Below the pieces are notes generated by a model. The model worked only from the letters and a program-made list of their open reading frames with translations, had not been told where the DNA came from and did no database searches. From the NCBI RefSeq assembly GCF_040222815.1, contig NZ_JAVKCH010000057.1:506257-570256 (forward strand): 64,000 nucleotides of DNA, given 5' to 3'. This stretch comes from Imperialibacter sp040222815. Its GTDB lineage: Bacteria; Bacteroidota; Bacteroidia; Cytophagales; Cyclobacteriaceae. Below, in pieces: positions 7,779 through 16,389 of the stretch. Made by a program: the position numbers and the translations under genes. Each line of letters starts with the position of its first letter. Position 1 is the first letter of the stretch.

Positions 7779-8771
7779 ATGAGCATCCCAAAACAAAACT
7801 ATTACGCATTCTATATAACAATTGTGCTTTTGGCTGGGGCTCTCCTCTATTTCAGCCTCGACTATCCTGTGCGCAAAGCCAATTTGTATGGCGTTGTGGA
7901 AAGCCCCAAGGTGAGACTCAACCACCCACGTAAAGCTGTGATCCTTGAGGTGAATGTTACCCCTGGTCAAAAAGTTGAGAAAGGGGCTGTGCTGATGAGG
8001 CTTGAGTCGCAAGCCATCCTCGACGACCTCCAAGACCTGGCCTATCAGGAAAGCAAGCTTGAAGCAACTAGCGAAAAGGAGCTTTTTGAGTTTGAAATTG
8101 AAAAAAATGAGCTCGCTCTGGAGCTACAGCAGGAGCGCACTAAACGAGAGCAGGCTATCTCTGAGATCAAGATGTCAGAGAACCGGGATGCCTCCTGGCT
8201 AAAGAATTTCACTACTACCGAACCAAAAGACACCACAAGCGCAGCAGCCTGGAAGCTGGCGATTATTGAGCAGAATTTTGAGGCAGGTGTTTCCGAGAAT
8301 AAACTCAAACAGTCGTTGTTGCTAAAAAAGAGACAGCTACAAGTAAAGGCCATTGAAGCCAGCAGGGAGGAGCTGCTACATGAAAAGCATAGAATGGAGG
8401 CAGAAAAGGCATCACTTGTGCTTTTGGCTCCCGCCAGTGGCATTGTCGACAATGTCTATTTTATGGAGGGCCAAACTGCCGATGGCTTTTCTGATCTGCT
8501 GTCGCTGTTGCCTGACGAAAACAAGTTTGTGAGGGCATATATCACAGATCAGACCAATATTGTTGGCGACCTCTCCCGGGTGGTGGTGCAGTCGGCACTG
8601 GAAACAGACAAGAAGACGACGGCAACCTATATCGGGTCAGGTGGTGTCGAAGTGCTGCCCACTATGATGCAACAGCTGCCGGTTCAGCAATCAGGCAAAG
8701 AGATCTTCTTCAAACTCGACAACACAAAAGGCTGGCTTCAGGGTGAAAAAGTAATGATTCTGGTACCATGA
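7779..8771 (+). CDS. HlyD/EmrA-like periplasmic adaptor
   Basis: A 330-residue membrane-fusion protein with one N-terminal membrane anchor (about residues 9-27), a lipoyl-like half (VILEVNVTPGQKVEKGAVLMRLES), a long coiled-coil hairpin (about 75-210), and the second lipoyl half (LLAPASGIVDNVYFMEGQT) followed by a beta-barrel. Such adaptors bridge an inner-membrane partner and a TolC-type duct. The gene is translationally coupled at both ends, with no gap upstream and an ATGA overlap downstream with the TolC-like gene. No ABC, MFS or RND pump gene is present in the operon, which leaves DUF4956 as the only candidate inner-membrane partner. Confidence 0.85.
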   Translation: MSIPKQNYYAFYITIVLLAGALLYFSLDYPVRKANLYGVVESPKVRLNHPRKAVILEVNVTPGQKVEKGAVLMRLESQAILDDLQDLAYQESKLEATSEKELFEFEIEKNELALELQQERTKREQAISEIKMSENRDASWLKNFTTTEPKDTTSAAAWKLAIIEQNFEAGVSENKLKQSLLLKKRQLQVKAIEASREELLHEKHRMEAEKASLVLLAPASGIVDNVYFMEGQTADGFSDLLSLLPDENKFVRAYITDQTNIVGDLSRVVVQSALETDKKTTATYIGSGGVEVLPTMMQQLPVQQSGKEIFFKLDNTKGWLQGEKVMILVP

Positions 8772-10003
8772 GAGGGAGCAAACTCATCGTTGCGTGTCTT
8801 TTCTTTCTTCCCATTATGGCAAAAGCCAGGCAGCAGCCCTTGCCGCTGTTTGATCAAATCGGTGTTGGTATAGAGAGTCAGCCAGAAATAAAAGCGGCAA
8901 AGCAACAGCTGGAATGGTTTCAACAAAACAGGTACGGCGTTGCTTATTTTGATGAGATCGATTTTAGAGTGGGTGGCATTACCAACGACAAAACTGAATA
9001 CGCCTTCCGTCTTCGTCCGACTAATCCGTTCTACTTTGCGGCAGGAAAAAACATGGGCAAGCTTTTGGAGGCCGATGCCAGGCTTGAGTTAAAGGCGGCT
9101 ATGCAAGCGGCCTTTTTTGGAAAAATTGCGGCTTGGCTGAAGATCAGGTATGCGACACTGCAATTGCAGGAAGTGGAAGCATCGGCGGCCTGGCGGCAGA
9201 AGTGGCTGGAAAACATGGGCCAATACATTTCCGAAGGCGGGTTTGATGCTGAGGAATTGCTTGATGTGGAGCTTGAAAGGATTGACCTCCGGGTAAGTGG
9301 AATGAACTTGACAGAAGAACTTGAGGGTGAGTTGGCCAATTTTATGGAAGGGTCAAGTCGAGCTGACCTGGAATCACTAGCCCAGTCACTGTCCCAAAGT
9401 TCGTTTCCAGATGTATCGCTGGAAAAACTACTGAGTCGGTTGGAGGGCCTGGAGGAGGCTCCATCAGAGGTGCCGCTTGCGTTGGAGAAAGAGCAGTTGA
9501 ATGTGCAACTCACGGAAAGCAAGGTGCTGCTGGAAAAGCGAGATTGGGACGTTGGCTTTGTGCAGCCTGAGTGGGACATGGAGGGCGAAGAGAGGTTCGG
9601 CTTACGGGTAGGCATTGGCATTCCAATTTTCAACACCAATCGCATGCAAACCCAAAACAGGCAATTATCTCTGATCAATGATAAATGGGCGGAGGTAAAG
9701 ACAAGGACGGAGTGGGATGTTAAACTTGGAGCGGCCTACGAGAAAACGTTACGGATGGCAGATCAGGTCAAAGCCCTGAAAGAATTGGATGTTCAATTAG
9801 ATGCCTATCGGCAGAAATTGTCGGTCATAGGTCCTGGCGATGCCAGGCAGAGCCTGTTGAAGTGGCTAAAGGCCAAGGAAAAGCTAAGGGGAAGAGTAAT
9901 AAAGGATCAGTTTTTGCTGCTATCTGCCTACCTGGACTACCTTAAGCTAAAAGGCCTGCTGGCTGAGCCAACAGCCTTGAGCTATTTTGAAGACATTTGG
10001 TAA
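8768..10003 (+). CDS. TolC-like outer-membrane factor
   Basis: A 411-residue exported protein with a signal peptide ending near AKARQQ. It has long amphipathic helices and two short strand-rich segments (FRVGGITNDKTEYAFRLRPTNPF and RFGLRVGIGIPIFNTN), as in the alpha-helical barrel and membrane strands of TolC-family proteins. Similarity to well-known TolC is low and the family call rests on architecture, length and the adjacent HlyD-like gene. It overlaps that gene by four bases and precedes the CotH gene by 14 bases, so it belongs to the same transcript. A partner of the RND-associated TolC at 34238 is not implied; the two proteins are divergent. Confidence 0.7.
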   Translation: MRGSKLIVACLFFLPIMAKARQQPLPLFDQIGVGIESQPEIKAAKQQLEWFQQNRYGVAYFDEIDFRVGGITNDKTEYAFRLRPTNPFYFAAGKNMGKLLEADARLELKAAMQAAFFGKIAAWLKIRYATLQLQEVEASAAWRQKWLENMGQYISEGGFDAEELLDVELERIDLRVSGMNLTEELEGELANFMEGSSRADLESLAQSLSQSSFPDVSLEKLLSRLEGLEEAPSEVPLALEKEQLNVQLTESKVLLEKRDWDVGFVQPEWDMEGEERFGLRVGIGIPIFNTNRMQTQNRQLSLINDKWAEVKTRTEWDVKLGAAYEKTLRMADQVKALKELDVQLDAYRQKLSVIGPGDARQSLLKWLKAKEKLRGRVIKDQFLLLSAYLDYLKLKGLLAEPTALSYFEDIW

Positions 10004-10017
10004 GTAAACCTACTTTT

Positions 10018-11685
10018 ATGAAAACTACATTGCTAAGAGCTCTTCTTGCGGGAGCTATTTTTTGTACGCAGTCCGCTTACTCTCAGGTTGTTGATTTCCA
10101 GTCTTCCAACCTCCCCATTATTATCATCAACACCGAAGGGCGTACTATAGTAAACGAACCCAAGGTGAAAGCAAGAATGGGCATAATCAACAACCCGGAA
10201 GGAGCCACTAACCACACCTCCGATCCTTTTACCGACTACGACGGCTTTATAGGCATTGAGTTCAGAGGCTCCTCTTCGCAAGCCCTTTTTCCAAAGAAGT
10301 CTTTCGGGATTGAAACCTGGGACGAGCAGGGCCAGGATCTCGACACGGCGATTTTGGGGTTTCCATCGGAGGAGGATTGGGTTTTACACGGGCCTTACTC
10401 CGACAAAACGCTCATGCGGAACAAACTAACCTTCGATCTTTTCTCATTCACCGAGCGCTATAGCTCAAGAACAAAATATGTTGAGGTGGTGCTAAATGGG
10501 CAATACCATGGAGTCTACCTTTTTATGGAAAAGGTGAAGAGGGACGACAACCGGGTGGACATAGCCAACCTAAAACCGGAGGACAATGAAGGCGAAGAGC
10601 TTACTGGCGGTTACATTTTGAAGCTCGATAAGTTCGACGGCAGCGGTGGTGGGGGATTTGCGTCAGAGTACCGACCAAACAATTATAAAAACAGTGATCA
10701 GGTGGCCTTCTTTCAATACGATGAGCCAGCAGATGACGAAATCACCAGCGCTCAAAAGGCATATATACAAAGCTTTATGAAGAGCTTCGAGGGTGCTCTG
10801 AAGTCGAGTACCTTCAGGGATCCGGTGTCAGGCTATCGCAAGTATATAGAGCTGTCGAGCTTTGTTGACTTTTTCCTGATCAATGAGCTAAGCCGGAATG
10901 TTGATGGCTACAGGCTCAGCACCTTTATGTACAAGGACAAAGATGACAAGGGTGGGCTCCTGACTCTTGGGCCAATATGGGACTTTAACCTTGCGTTTGG
11001 CAACGCCGACTACTGCCAGGGAGGAAACACCCAAGGCTGGGCCTATAAGTTCAACGATGTGTGCCCGAACGACTTTTGGCTGGTTCCTTTTTGGTGGGAC
11101 AAGCTGATGACTGACCCAGTTTTCAGACAGCAGGTGAAATTGCGTTGGCTTACCCTGCGGAGTGGTGCCTGGTCCAATGAATCAATTGACACGATGATTG
11201 ATGGATATACCGATGTCTTATCTGGCGCCAAAAATAGGAATTTTCAAAGATGGCCGGTAATTGGCCAGTACACATGGCCTAACAATTTTGTCGGAGCAAC
11301 TTACACAGCGGAAGTGGACTATCTTAGGAACTGGATCAATCAGCGCACCACTTGGCTGGATCAGCAGATAGAAAATTTTGAGGGGCCAGTGGATGTAACG
11401 GGGCTAAGCAACGGAGAAGTTGATCTGGTGACGTTTCCCAATCCTTTTGTTGATTTAATATACTTCCAAAATGGAACCCCCTCTGGCGTTGAGTCGATAA
11501 AAATATTTTCATTCTCTGGTCAGCTGGTGAGAACCATTAATAACCCGGGAAAATTAGTCGGCAACCTTGCCTGGGATGGCAGAAATTCAACCGGGGAAGA
11601 ATTGCCGCCCGCCGTTTATCTCTACCAGGCATTTTCTGGCGAAGGACAAGTCACAATTGGAAAGATCATCAAATCAGCACGTTAG
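10018..11685 (+). CDS. Secreted CotH-like kinase with T9SS sorting domain
   Basis: A 555-residue exported protein. An N-terminal signal peptide (cleavage near AYSQ) is followed by a CotH kinase-like domain (about residues 30-445). Visible motifs are IEFRGSSSQALFPKKSFGIE, DWVLHGPYSDKTLMRNKL, YHGVYLFMEKVKRDDNRV and GPIWDFNLAFGN. CotH of Bacillus phosphorylates spore-coat proteins. The last about 85 residues (FPNPFVDLIYF to GKIIKS) are a type A T9SS sorting domain, so the protein is secreted through PorSS and attached to or released from the surface. The ATG at 10018 was chosen because an upstream GTG would place seven residues before an otherwise perfect signal peptide. Last gene of the DUF4956 operon. 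Confidence 0.9.
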   Translation: MKTTLLRALLAGAIFCTQSAYSQVVDFQSSNLPIIIINTEGRTIVNEPKVKARMGIINNPEGATNHTSDPFTDYDGFIGIEFRGSSSQALFPKKSFGIETWDEQGQDLDTAILGFPSEEDWVLHGPYSDKTLMRNKLTFDLFSFTERYSSRTKYVEVVLNGQYHGVYLFMEKVKRDDNRVDIANLKPEDNEGEELTGGYILKLDKFDGSGGGGFASEYRPNNYKNSDQVAFFQYDEPADDEITSAQKAYIQSFMKSFEGALKSSTFRDPVSGYRKYIELSSFVDFFLINELSRNVDGYRLSTFMYKDKDDKGGLLTLGPIWDFNLAFGNADYCQGGNTQGWAYKFNDVCPNDFWLVPFWWDKLMTDPVFRQQVKLRWLTLRSGAWSNESIDTMIDGYTDVLSGAKNRNFQRWPVIGQYTWPNNFVGATYTAEVDYLRNWINQRTTWLDQQIENFEGPVDVTGLSNGEVDLVTFPNPFVDLIYFQNGTPSGVESIKIFSFSGQLVRTINNPGKLVGNLAWDGRNSTGEELPPAVYLYQAFSGEGQVTIGKIIKSAR

Positions 11686-11939
11686 ATGAATTGTGGATAA
11701 CTTTGCAAAAATTGTGGATAATCACACGCAAAAACCATAACGCCCTATAGATAAGATGGTTAACTTAATTTAGTTATCGACATTCTTAAACTAGATTGAG
11801 TAATTTTCTTAGTCGCCCCGTTCTCCTGGGCGACTTGCCTATTGGTAAATTGGAAAATCATTCTAAGAGAGGATTGCCGATTGTCTTTTAGTTTCAGCGC
11901 TAATCACTTATTTTTCGGCATATCGAATGATCCTTCACT
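11686..11939. other. AT-rich spacer with DnaA boxes and a hairpin
   Basis: The spacer between the CotH gene and the SDR gene holds two perfect DnaA boxes 21 bases apart, one near-match in the opposite direction, an AT-rich stretch (about 11740-11810), and an inverted repeat AGTCGCCC/GGGCGACT at about 11811-11836 without a T tract. No small gene was recognised. Confidence 0.6.
11692..11721 (-). promoter_or_regulatory. Two perfect DnaA boxes
   Basis: TGTGGATAA at 11692-11700 and again at 11713-11721 are exact complements of the DnaA box TTATCCACA, spaced exactly 21 bases, so they face the same side of the helix. A third site, TTATCGACA at 11774-11782 (one mismatch), lies in the opposite orientation. 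They may mark an origin, a DnaA titration site or a DnaA-regulated promoter. Confidence 0.6.
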
Positions 11940-12701
11940 ATGTACATTAATTTATCTGGTCTGAATGTGCTCGTAACAGGAGCCAGCAGGGGAATAGGCA
12001 AGGCCATTGCGGCTAAGCTGGCCGAGGCCGGTGCCACCGTGGCAGTGCATTACCACAAGAGTGGCAGAGAGGCTGAAAACCTGGCCCACGTGCTGGGCAA
12101 TGAGAGCAAAGCTTTTCAGGCAGATTTGGCTCAGCCTGATCAGGTAGTGCAGCTATTCGATAAGGTGGTGAGTGAATTTGGGTCTCTCGAACTTCTGGTC
12201 AATAATGCCGGTCTGGCCATAGCTTCTGACATGGGTTCCGCCGATAAACAGTGGCTTGAAGAATGGAACAAAACCATGATGGTCAATCTTAATGCAACAG
12301 CCATTCTTTGTAAAAAGGCCATCGACCATTGGCTTAAAAGAAAGGCGACTGGAAGGATCATCAATATCTCATCAAGAGCTGCCTTTAGAGGAGACACCGC
12401 CGAGTACCTGGCCTATGCGGCGTCCAAAGGTGGGGTGGTATCGCTCACCCGGTCGATAGCGAGGGCCTACGGCAAGCAGGGTATCAAAGCGTTCAATATT
12501 GCGCCTGGCTTTGTGCGAACCGATATGGCCAAAGAATTTGTGGAGCGATATGGCGAGCAGGTGGTGCTTGGCGATTTGGCACTTGAGCGACTCACTGAGC
12601 CAAAGGACATTGCCCCCATGGTGACGTTCTTATGCAGCGGCCTGGCCGACCATGCTACAGGTAGCACCATTGATATCAACGCCGGCAGCTACGTGCACTA
12701 G
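11940..12701 (+). CDS. SDR family oxidoreductase (FabG-like)
   Basis: A 253-residue classical short-chain dehydrogenase/reductase. The Rossmann motif is TGASRGIG (residues 13-20), the NNAG motif is at 88-91, and the catalytic residues are Ser144 or 145, Tyr159 and Lys163 (YAASK). The family reduces keto groups or oxidises alcohols with NAD(P)H. It resembles 3-oxoacyl-ACP reductases, but the substrate cannot be read from the sequence. The nearby DnaA boxes are upstream of its start. Its stop codon overlaps that of the convergent DinB gene in a CTAG palindrome, so neither gene has a terminator in between. Confidence 0.88.
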   Translation: MYINLSGLNVLVTGASRGIGKAIAAKLAEAGATVAVHYHKSGREAENLAHVLGNESKAFQADLAQPDQVVQLFDKVVSEFGSLELLVNNAGLAIASDMGSADKQWLEEWNKTMMVNLNATAILCKKAIDHWLKRKATGRIINISSRAAFRGDTAEYLAYAASKGGVVSLTRSIARAYGKQGIKAFNIAPGFVRTDMAKEFVERYGEQVVLGDLALERLTEPKDIAPMVTFLCSGLADHATGSTIDINAGSYVH

Positions 12702-13186
12702 CTGGAAGGCAGGTAGGCGCCAACAATCTTCGCTGTGGTGACAATCTGCCCAGCATGGTAAATGTCGTGATGGACGATGCCTTCAATCAGGTGTTTAAAG
12801 TTGTAAGACTTTCCTGGCACTTGCTTCTCGAATGTATCCGTAGAGGTTCTTTGAATAAGGTCAAGAAGTATTTTCTGGTTGTCGTCAAAGGCCTGGAGCA
12901 AAGCGCTCCAACTCTCTGTATTTATTTGATCAGACGGGCTCCAGTCTTTTTCAGAATTGAGAGATACTTTATACGCCTCATTGCCTTTTAGTTGCTCAAC
13001 CACAAATGTGCGCCAGGTAAGCATGTGTTGCGCCAGCTGGAACACAGAATGTGAGGAAGCATCGGGGCTCAAGCCAACTCTTTCCGGCATAATTTCATGC
13101 AGAATTACTCTCACTGGCTTGCCATACCAGGGCGAACCTGAATAAACATCCTTCAACTGACTTACTACGATTTCGACCCAGCTCAT
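12698..13186 (-). CDS. DinB family protein
   Basis: A 162-residue four-helix bundle protein of the DinB/YfiT superfamily. Metal-binding histidines are visible in LAQHMLTWRT and in IVHHDIYHAGQI near the C-terminus, the characteristic His triad for a divalent metal. Members include thiol-dependent transferases (for example bacillithiol or mycothiol S-transferases) and proteins of unknown role. No substrate can be assigned. The gene starts 3 bases after the end of the VOC gene on the same strand, so the two form an operon. Both are small metal-binding enzyme folds often linked to detoxification. Confidence 0.85.
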   Translation of the reverse strand: MSWVEIVVSQLKDVYSGSPWYGKPVRVILHEIMPERVGLSPDASSHSVFQLAQHMLTWRTFVVEQLKGNEAYKVSLNSEKDWSPSDQINTESWSALLQAFDDNQKILLDLIQRTSTDTFEKQVPGKSYNFKHLIEGIVHHDIYHAGQIVTTAKIVGAYLPSS

Positions 13187-13189
13187 ATG

Positions 13190-13603
13190 TTAATGGGCAA
13201 ACACCTGTGACATGTCCTGAAATGACTTGAACTCCAACGCATTGCCACTCGGGTCGAGAAAAAACATGGTGGCCTGCTCGCCTACTTCTCCTTTAAACCT
13301 CACATGGGGCTCAATAATGAATTCGATTCCTTGTTTGGTTAACCTGTCGGCCAGCTCATGCCATTCTTTCCACTTAAGTATAGCCCCAAAATGTCTGACG
13401 GGGACCTTGTCGCCATCCACCTCATTCGTTTTTGCCTGTGCCAATTCGTCCGGCTTCAAATGGGCGCTGATCTGGTGCCCAAAAAAGTCAAAGTCGATCC
13501 ATTTCTCAGCTGAGCGCCCGACTTTGCAGCCAATCACTTCGGTGAAGAACTTCCGGGTAGCTTCGATATCACTAACTGGAAAGGCAAGATGGAATGGTGT
13601 CAT
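13190..13603 (-). CDS. VOC (glyoxalase/bleomycin resistance) family protein
   Basis: A 137-residue vicinal-oxygen-chelate protein made of two beta-alpha-beta-beta-beta modules: PFHLAFPVSDIEATRKFFTE at the start and FFLDPSGNALEFKSF at the end. Metal ligands would be His4 and the Glu of NALEF, with H in VRHFGAIL between them. Members include glyoxalase I, fosfomycin-resistance thiol transferases and dioxygenases. This one is closest in outline to uncharacterised glyoxalase-like proteins. It is first gene of a two-gene operon with the DinB protein and is divergent from the patatin gene, with a 68-base AT-rich shared promoter region. Confidence 0.87.
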   Translation of the reverse strand: MTPFHLAFPVSDIEATRKFFTEVIGCKVGRSAEKWIDFDFFGHQISAHLKPDELAQAKTNEVDGDKVPVRHFGAILKWKEWHELADRLTKQGIEFIIEPHVRFKGEVGEQATMFFLDPSGNALEFKSFQDMSQVFAH

Positions 13604-13671
13604 CGTGTTAAAGTTTAGATTTAGGTCGAAAATTTACATATTTAAGTGGCTGTTAAAAACTATTTTTACAC

Positions 13672-14565
13672 ATGGGTAAAAAAGTTGCGTTGGTGCTTTC
13701 AAGTGGTGGGGCTAGGGGAGTCGCTCATATTGGCGTAATCGAAGGGCTTATAGACCACGGCTTCGAGATCACCTCGATTGCTGGTTCCTCTATGGGATCG
13801 GTTGTCGGTGCGTTTCATGCTTGTGGCAAGTTGTCGGAATTCAAGGAGTGGATTGGCAATCTTGATAGGATTGAGGTTTTTAAGCTCATCGACTTTACTT
13901 TCAGTTCGCAAGGGTTCATCAGGGGGGAAAAGGTTTTCAAGAACCTGGAAAAATTTATTCCTGATCGGCCTATTGAAGAAATGCAAATCCCTTTCATTGC
14001 CGTTTCAACTGACCTTAATACGCAAAAAGAGAAGGTGTTCGACTCCGGGAGTATGTACCATGCTATCAGAGCGTCCGTAGCCATACCCACAGTGCTCACG
14101 CCCCTTAAGTCGGGAGACGGTTTGTATGTAGACGGCGGTGTGACCAACCCCGTGCCTGCTGATAGAGTGAAAAGAACAAAAGGCGACATCCTCGTTGTTT
14201 CCAATGTAAATGCGTTCAAGCCGTACGTTAGCCCTTTGAAGAAACCCGAGAAAAAAGAATCTAATCAATACACAAAGCGGCTGGAGGAGATGATGAGTCA
14301 GATAAGCAAGGTGATTCCTGGCTCCAGCTCAGCAAAGAAGAAACTAGGGTTCTTTGATTTGCTCAACGACTCCCTCGACCTTCTACAGGATCGGCTTACG
14401 TCCGAGCTTTTGAAGCAATACAAGCCGGAGTTAAGTGTTGAGGTGTCAAGGCAGGCTTGTTCCACATTTGAGTTCTACAGGGCCAAGGAAATAATAGAAG
14501 CCGGAAGGCAGGCATTTGACGAGGCCTTGAAGGCATCCAACCTTTTATCAGAACCGGAGCAATGA
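13672..14565 (+). CDS. Patatin-like phospholipase
   Basis: A 297-residue serine lipid acyl hydrolase. The glycine-rich oxyanion loop SSGGARG is at residues 10-16, the nucleophile elbow G-S-S-M-G has Ser40, and the catalytic dyad Asp is D154 in VDGGVTNP. There is no signal peptide, so it is cytosolic, like bacterial RssA-type patatins. The C-terminal third is rich in lysine and has no recognised domain. Its stop overlaps the start of the methyltransferase gene by four bases, indicating coupling. Substrate is unknown; phospholipid or acyl-thioester hydrolysis is inferred from the family. Confidence 0.93.
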   Translation: MGKKVALVLSSGGARGVAHIGVIEGLIDHGFEITSIAGSSMGSVVGAFHACGKLSEFKEWIGNLDRIEVFKLIDFTFSSQGFIRGEKVFKNLEKFIPDRPIEEMQIPFIAVSTDLNTQKEKVFDSGSMYHAIRASVAIPTVLTPLKSGDGLYVDGGVTNPVPADRVKRTKGDILVVSNVNAFKPYVSPLKKPEKKESNQYTKRLEEMMSQISKVIPGSSSAKKKLGFFDLLNDSLDLLQDRLTSELLKQYKPELSVEVSRQACSTFEFYRAKEIIEAGRQAFDEALKASNLLSEPEQ

Positions 14566-15176
14566 ACTTCAGAGAACTCAATACCCAACTGGGCAATATC
14601 GACATATACCTTTTGGATCAAGTACTCAAGGGCCGCTTTGAAGGAAAAAGCAAGGTGTTGGACGTAGGCTGTGGCGAGGGACGAAACCTCGTCTATTTTG
14701 CCAGAGAAGGCTTTGATGTGTATGGTTTCGATCAAAACCCTGCTGCCCTGCAAATGCTTCGTTACCTGCTGAAGGGAATCAGACCGGGCTTTGATGAAAG
14801 AAAACTGATAGAGGGAAATGCTGAGAGTTTGCCTTTGCCAGCTGGCTACTTTGACATTGTCATCAGCAGTGCTGTGCTACACTTTGCCGAAAGCGTGGAT
14901 GCTTTTCACAAACAGGTGGCCGAATTGTTCCGGGTATTAGCCCCCGAGGGCATTCTTTTTATTCGCATGACCAGTGATATTGGTCTGCCCGAGACTACCG
15001 AAGACCAGGGAAACGGTCGTTACCTGATTCCTGATGGATCCATAAGGTTTTTACTCAACAGAAGTTTGATAGAGGAAATCGTTGACAACTTTTCGTGGCA
15101 GCTTATAGAACCTGTGAAGACTACGGTAGTAGATGACGTTAGATGCATGACAACGCTGGTGTTTAGAAAAGACTAA
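14562..15176 (+). CDS. Class I SAM-dependent methyltransferase
   Basis: A 204-residue methyltransferase. Motif I VLDVGCGEGRNL binds S-adenosylmethionine; an acidic residue closing the second strand (VYGFDQN) and LPAGYFDIVISSAVLHF (motif post-III region) complete a Methyltransf_11-type Rossmann domain. The target cannot be predicted. The gene overlaps the end of the patatin gene, and its stop directly abuts the stop of the convergent TPM gene with no spacer, so transcription termination must occur within coding sequence or depend on Rho. Confidence 0.9.
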   Translation: MNFRELNTQLGNIDIYLLDQVLKGRFEGKSKVLDVGCGEGRNLVYFAREGFDVYGFDQNPAALQMLRYLLKGIRPGFDERKLIEGNAESLPLPAGYFDIVISSAVLHFAESVDAFHKQVAELFRVLAPEGILFIRMTSDIGLPETTEDQGNGRYLIPDGSIRFLLNRSLIEEIVDNFSWQLIEPVKTTVVDDVRCMTTLVFRKD

Positions 15177-15974
15177 CTACCAGGAACCGCTGGCGCCACC
15201 GCCACCAAAGCTTCCACCCCCAAAACCACCAAAGTCGCTCCCGCCGCCAAAGCTTCCTCTGCCACTGTTGAAATCATTGAAAGTATTGCCACGGCCCCGG
15301 TTCATGCTCGACATGAGGAAGAGCATTGTCCAGAAGCCAGGTTTGCGTGAAGAAAAATGCCCTCTTCTTCCCCGGAAAACCGAAATAATAGGAACGATGA
15401 CAAAGAAGAAAACGATAATAAGAGACAAAATTCCTGGCGTTTTTCTTGCCGTTCGTGGGTCTGCCTTGAACTCACCTGAGGCCATACTCATCATAAGGCT
15501 CGTAGCTTGATCAAGCCCCTCGAAATATTTTTCTTGCTTGAAGTTAGGTATGATATATCTGTCGATTACTCTTTTTACATATGCATCGGGAATAGGCCCT
15601 TCCATTCCATACCCGGTTTTGATACTAACCTTTCTGTCGTTTTGAGCGACAAGAATAATTATGCCATTGTCATATTTTTTGCCGCCAATACCCCACTCCT
15701 CGGCAAGCTCAACGGCGTATACATCAATATCATTCTGACCTACTGTTTCTACAATAACTATAGCCATTTCAGTGGAGGTGCTGTCTCTGTATTGCCTTAG
15801 CTTACTCTCCAGCATATTAGATTCCTGAGAGGTTAGCAAATTGGCATAGTCGTTCACGATCCTTGGCGGCGACATTGGCTTTGGAAAACTCTGTGCCGAA
15901 GCCGCTAAGCTGGCCATGAACAGTAAACCAGTGAAAAAATAGAGAAACTTAATTTTGGCCAAAGGAAATGTCAT
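15177..15974 (-). CDS. TPM domain membrane protein with glycine-rich tail
   Basis: A 265-residue protein. A signal sequence (about 1-28) is followed by a TPM domain (about 38-165; VNDYANLLTSQES and GYGMEGPIPDAYVKRVID), one membrane helix (about 182-202), and a Gly/Ser/Phe-rich C-terminus ending GGGSFGGGGASGSW. This is the YgcG/DUF477 layout also seen in plant TLP18.3-like proteins. Members are envelope proteins of unclear function, some with phosphatase activity. It is the last gene of lemA-TPM-TPM; it overlaps the preceding TPM gene by 26 bases. Confidence 0.92.
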   Translation of the reverse strand: MTFPLAKIKFLYFFTGLLFMASLAASAQSFPKPMSPPRIVNDYANLLTSQESNMLESKLRQYRDSTSTEMAIVIVETVGQNDIDVYAVELAEEWGIGGKKYDNGIIILVAQNDRKVSIKTGYGMEGPIPDAYVKRVIDRYIIPNFKQEKYFEGLDQATSLMMSMASGEFKADPRTARKTPGILSLIIVFFFVIVPIISVFRGRRGHFSSRKPGFWTMLFLMSSMNRGRGNTFNDFNSGRGSFGGGSDFGGFGGGSFGGGGASGSW

Positions 15975-16386
15975 CAGGGAGTTCGTTTACGTCGTCTTTT
16001 TGGTAAGGGAAATGCTCTTTTAGTTGGGCGCCAGCCATGCGGATGCCATCACTCAGGCCAAGGGTGAGCTGTCCCGACACGAAGCGATCTTTCATGTGGT
16101 CTTTGATATCGCCCCAGTAATGGTCAGGCACCACCTGGTTGATACCGGCATCACCAATTATCGCAAACTGGTGATCTTCTACAGCCAGGTAAAAAAGAAC
16201 GCCGTTTCGTTGCTTGGTCTTCTGCATGTTCAATGTAGAAAAGACCTCCGCAGCTCTGTCCAGCACATCTTTCTGACAATGTCTTTCGATGTGTACCCTA
16301 ATTTCGCCGGAGGTGGCCAGCTCGGCCTCCTTGATCGCTTGCACGATATTGCGGCGTTCTTCTTCGCTAAAATATTCTTTCGCCAT
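15949..16386 (-). CDS. TPM domain protein without membrane anchor
   Basis: A 145-residue second TPM domain (ELATSGEIRVHIERHCQ, GDAGINQVVPDHYWGDIKDHM, LTLGLSDGIRMAGAQLKEHFP). It has neither signal peptide nor membrane helix, unlike its neighbour, so the pair splits into a soluble and a membrane-bound TPM protein. It starts 3 bases after lemA and overlaps the next TPM gene, so the three are one operon. Pairing of LemA with two TPM proteins is common in Bacteroidota; the joint function in the envelope is not known. Confidence 0.92.
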   Translation of the reverse strand: MAKEYFSEEERRNIVQAIKEAELATSGEIRVHIERHCQKDVLDRAAEVFSTLNMQKTKQRNGVLFYLAVEDHQFAIIGDAGINQVVPDHYWGDIKDHMKDRFVSGQLTLGLSDGIRMAGAQLKEHFPYQKDDVNELPDDISFGQN

Positions 16387-16389
16387 AGT

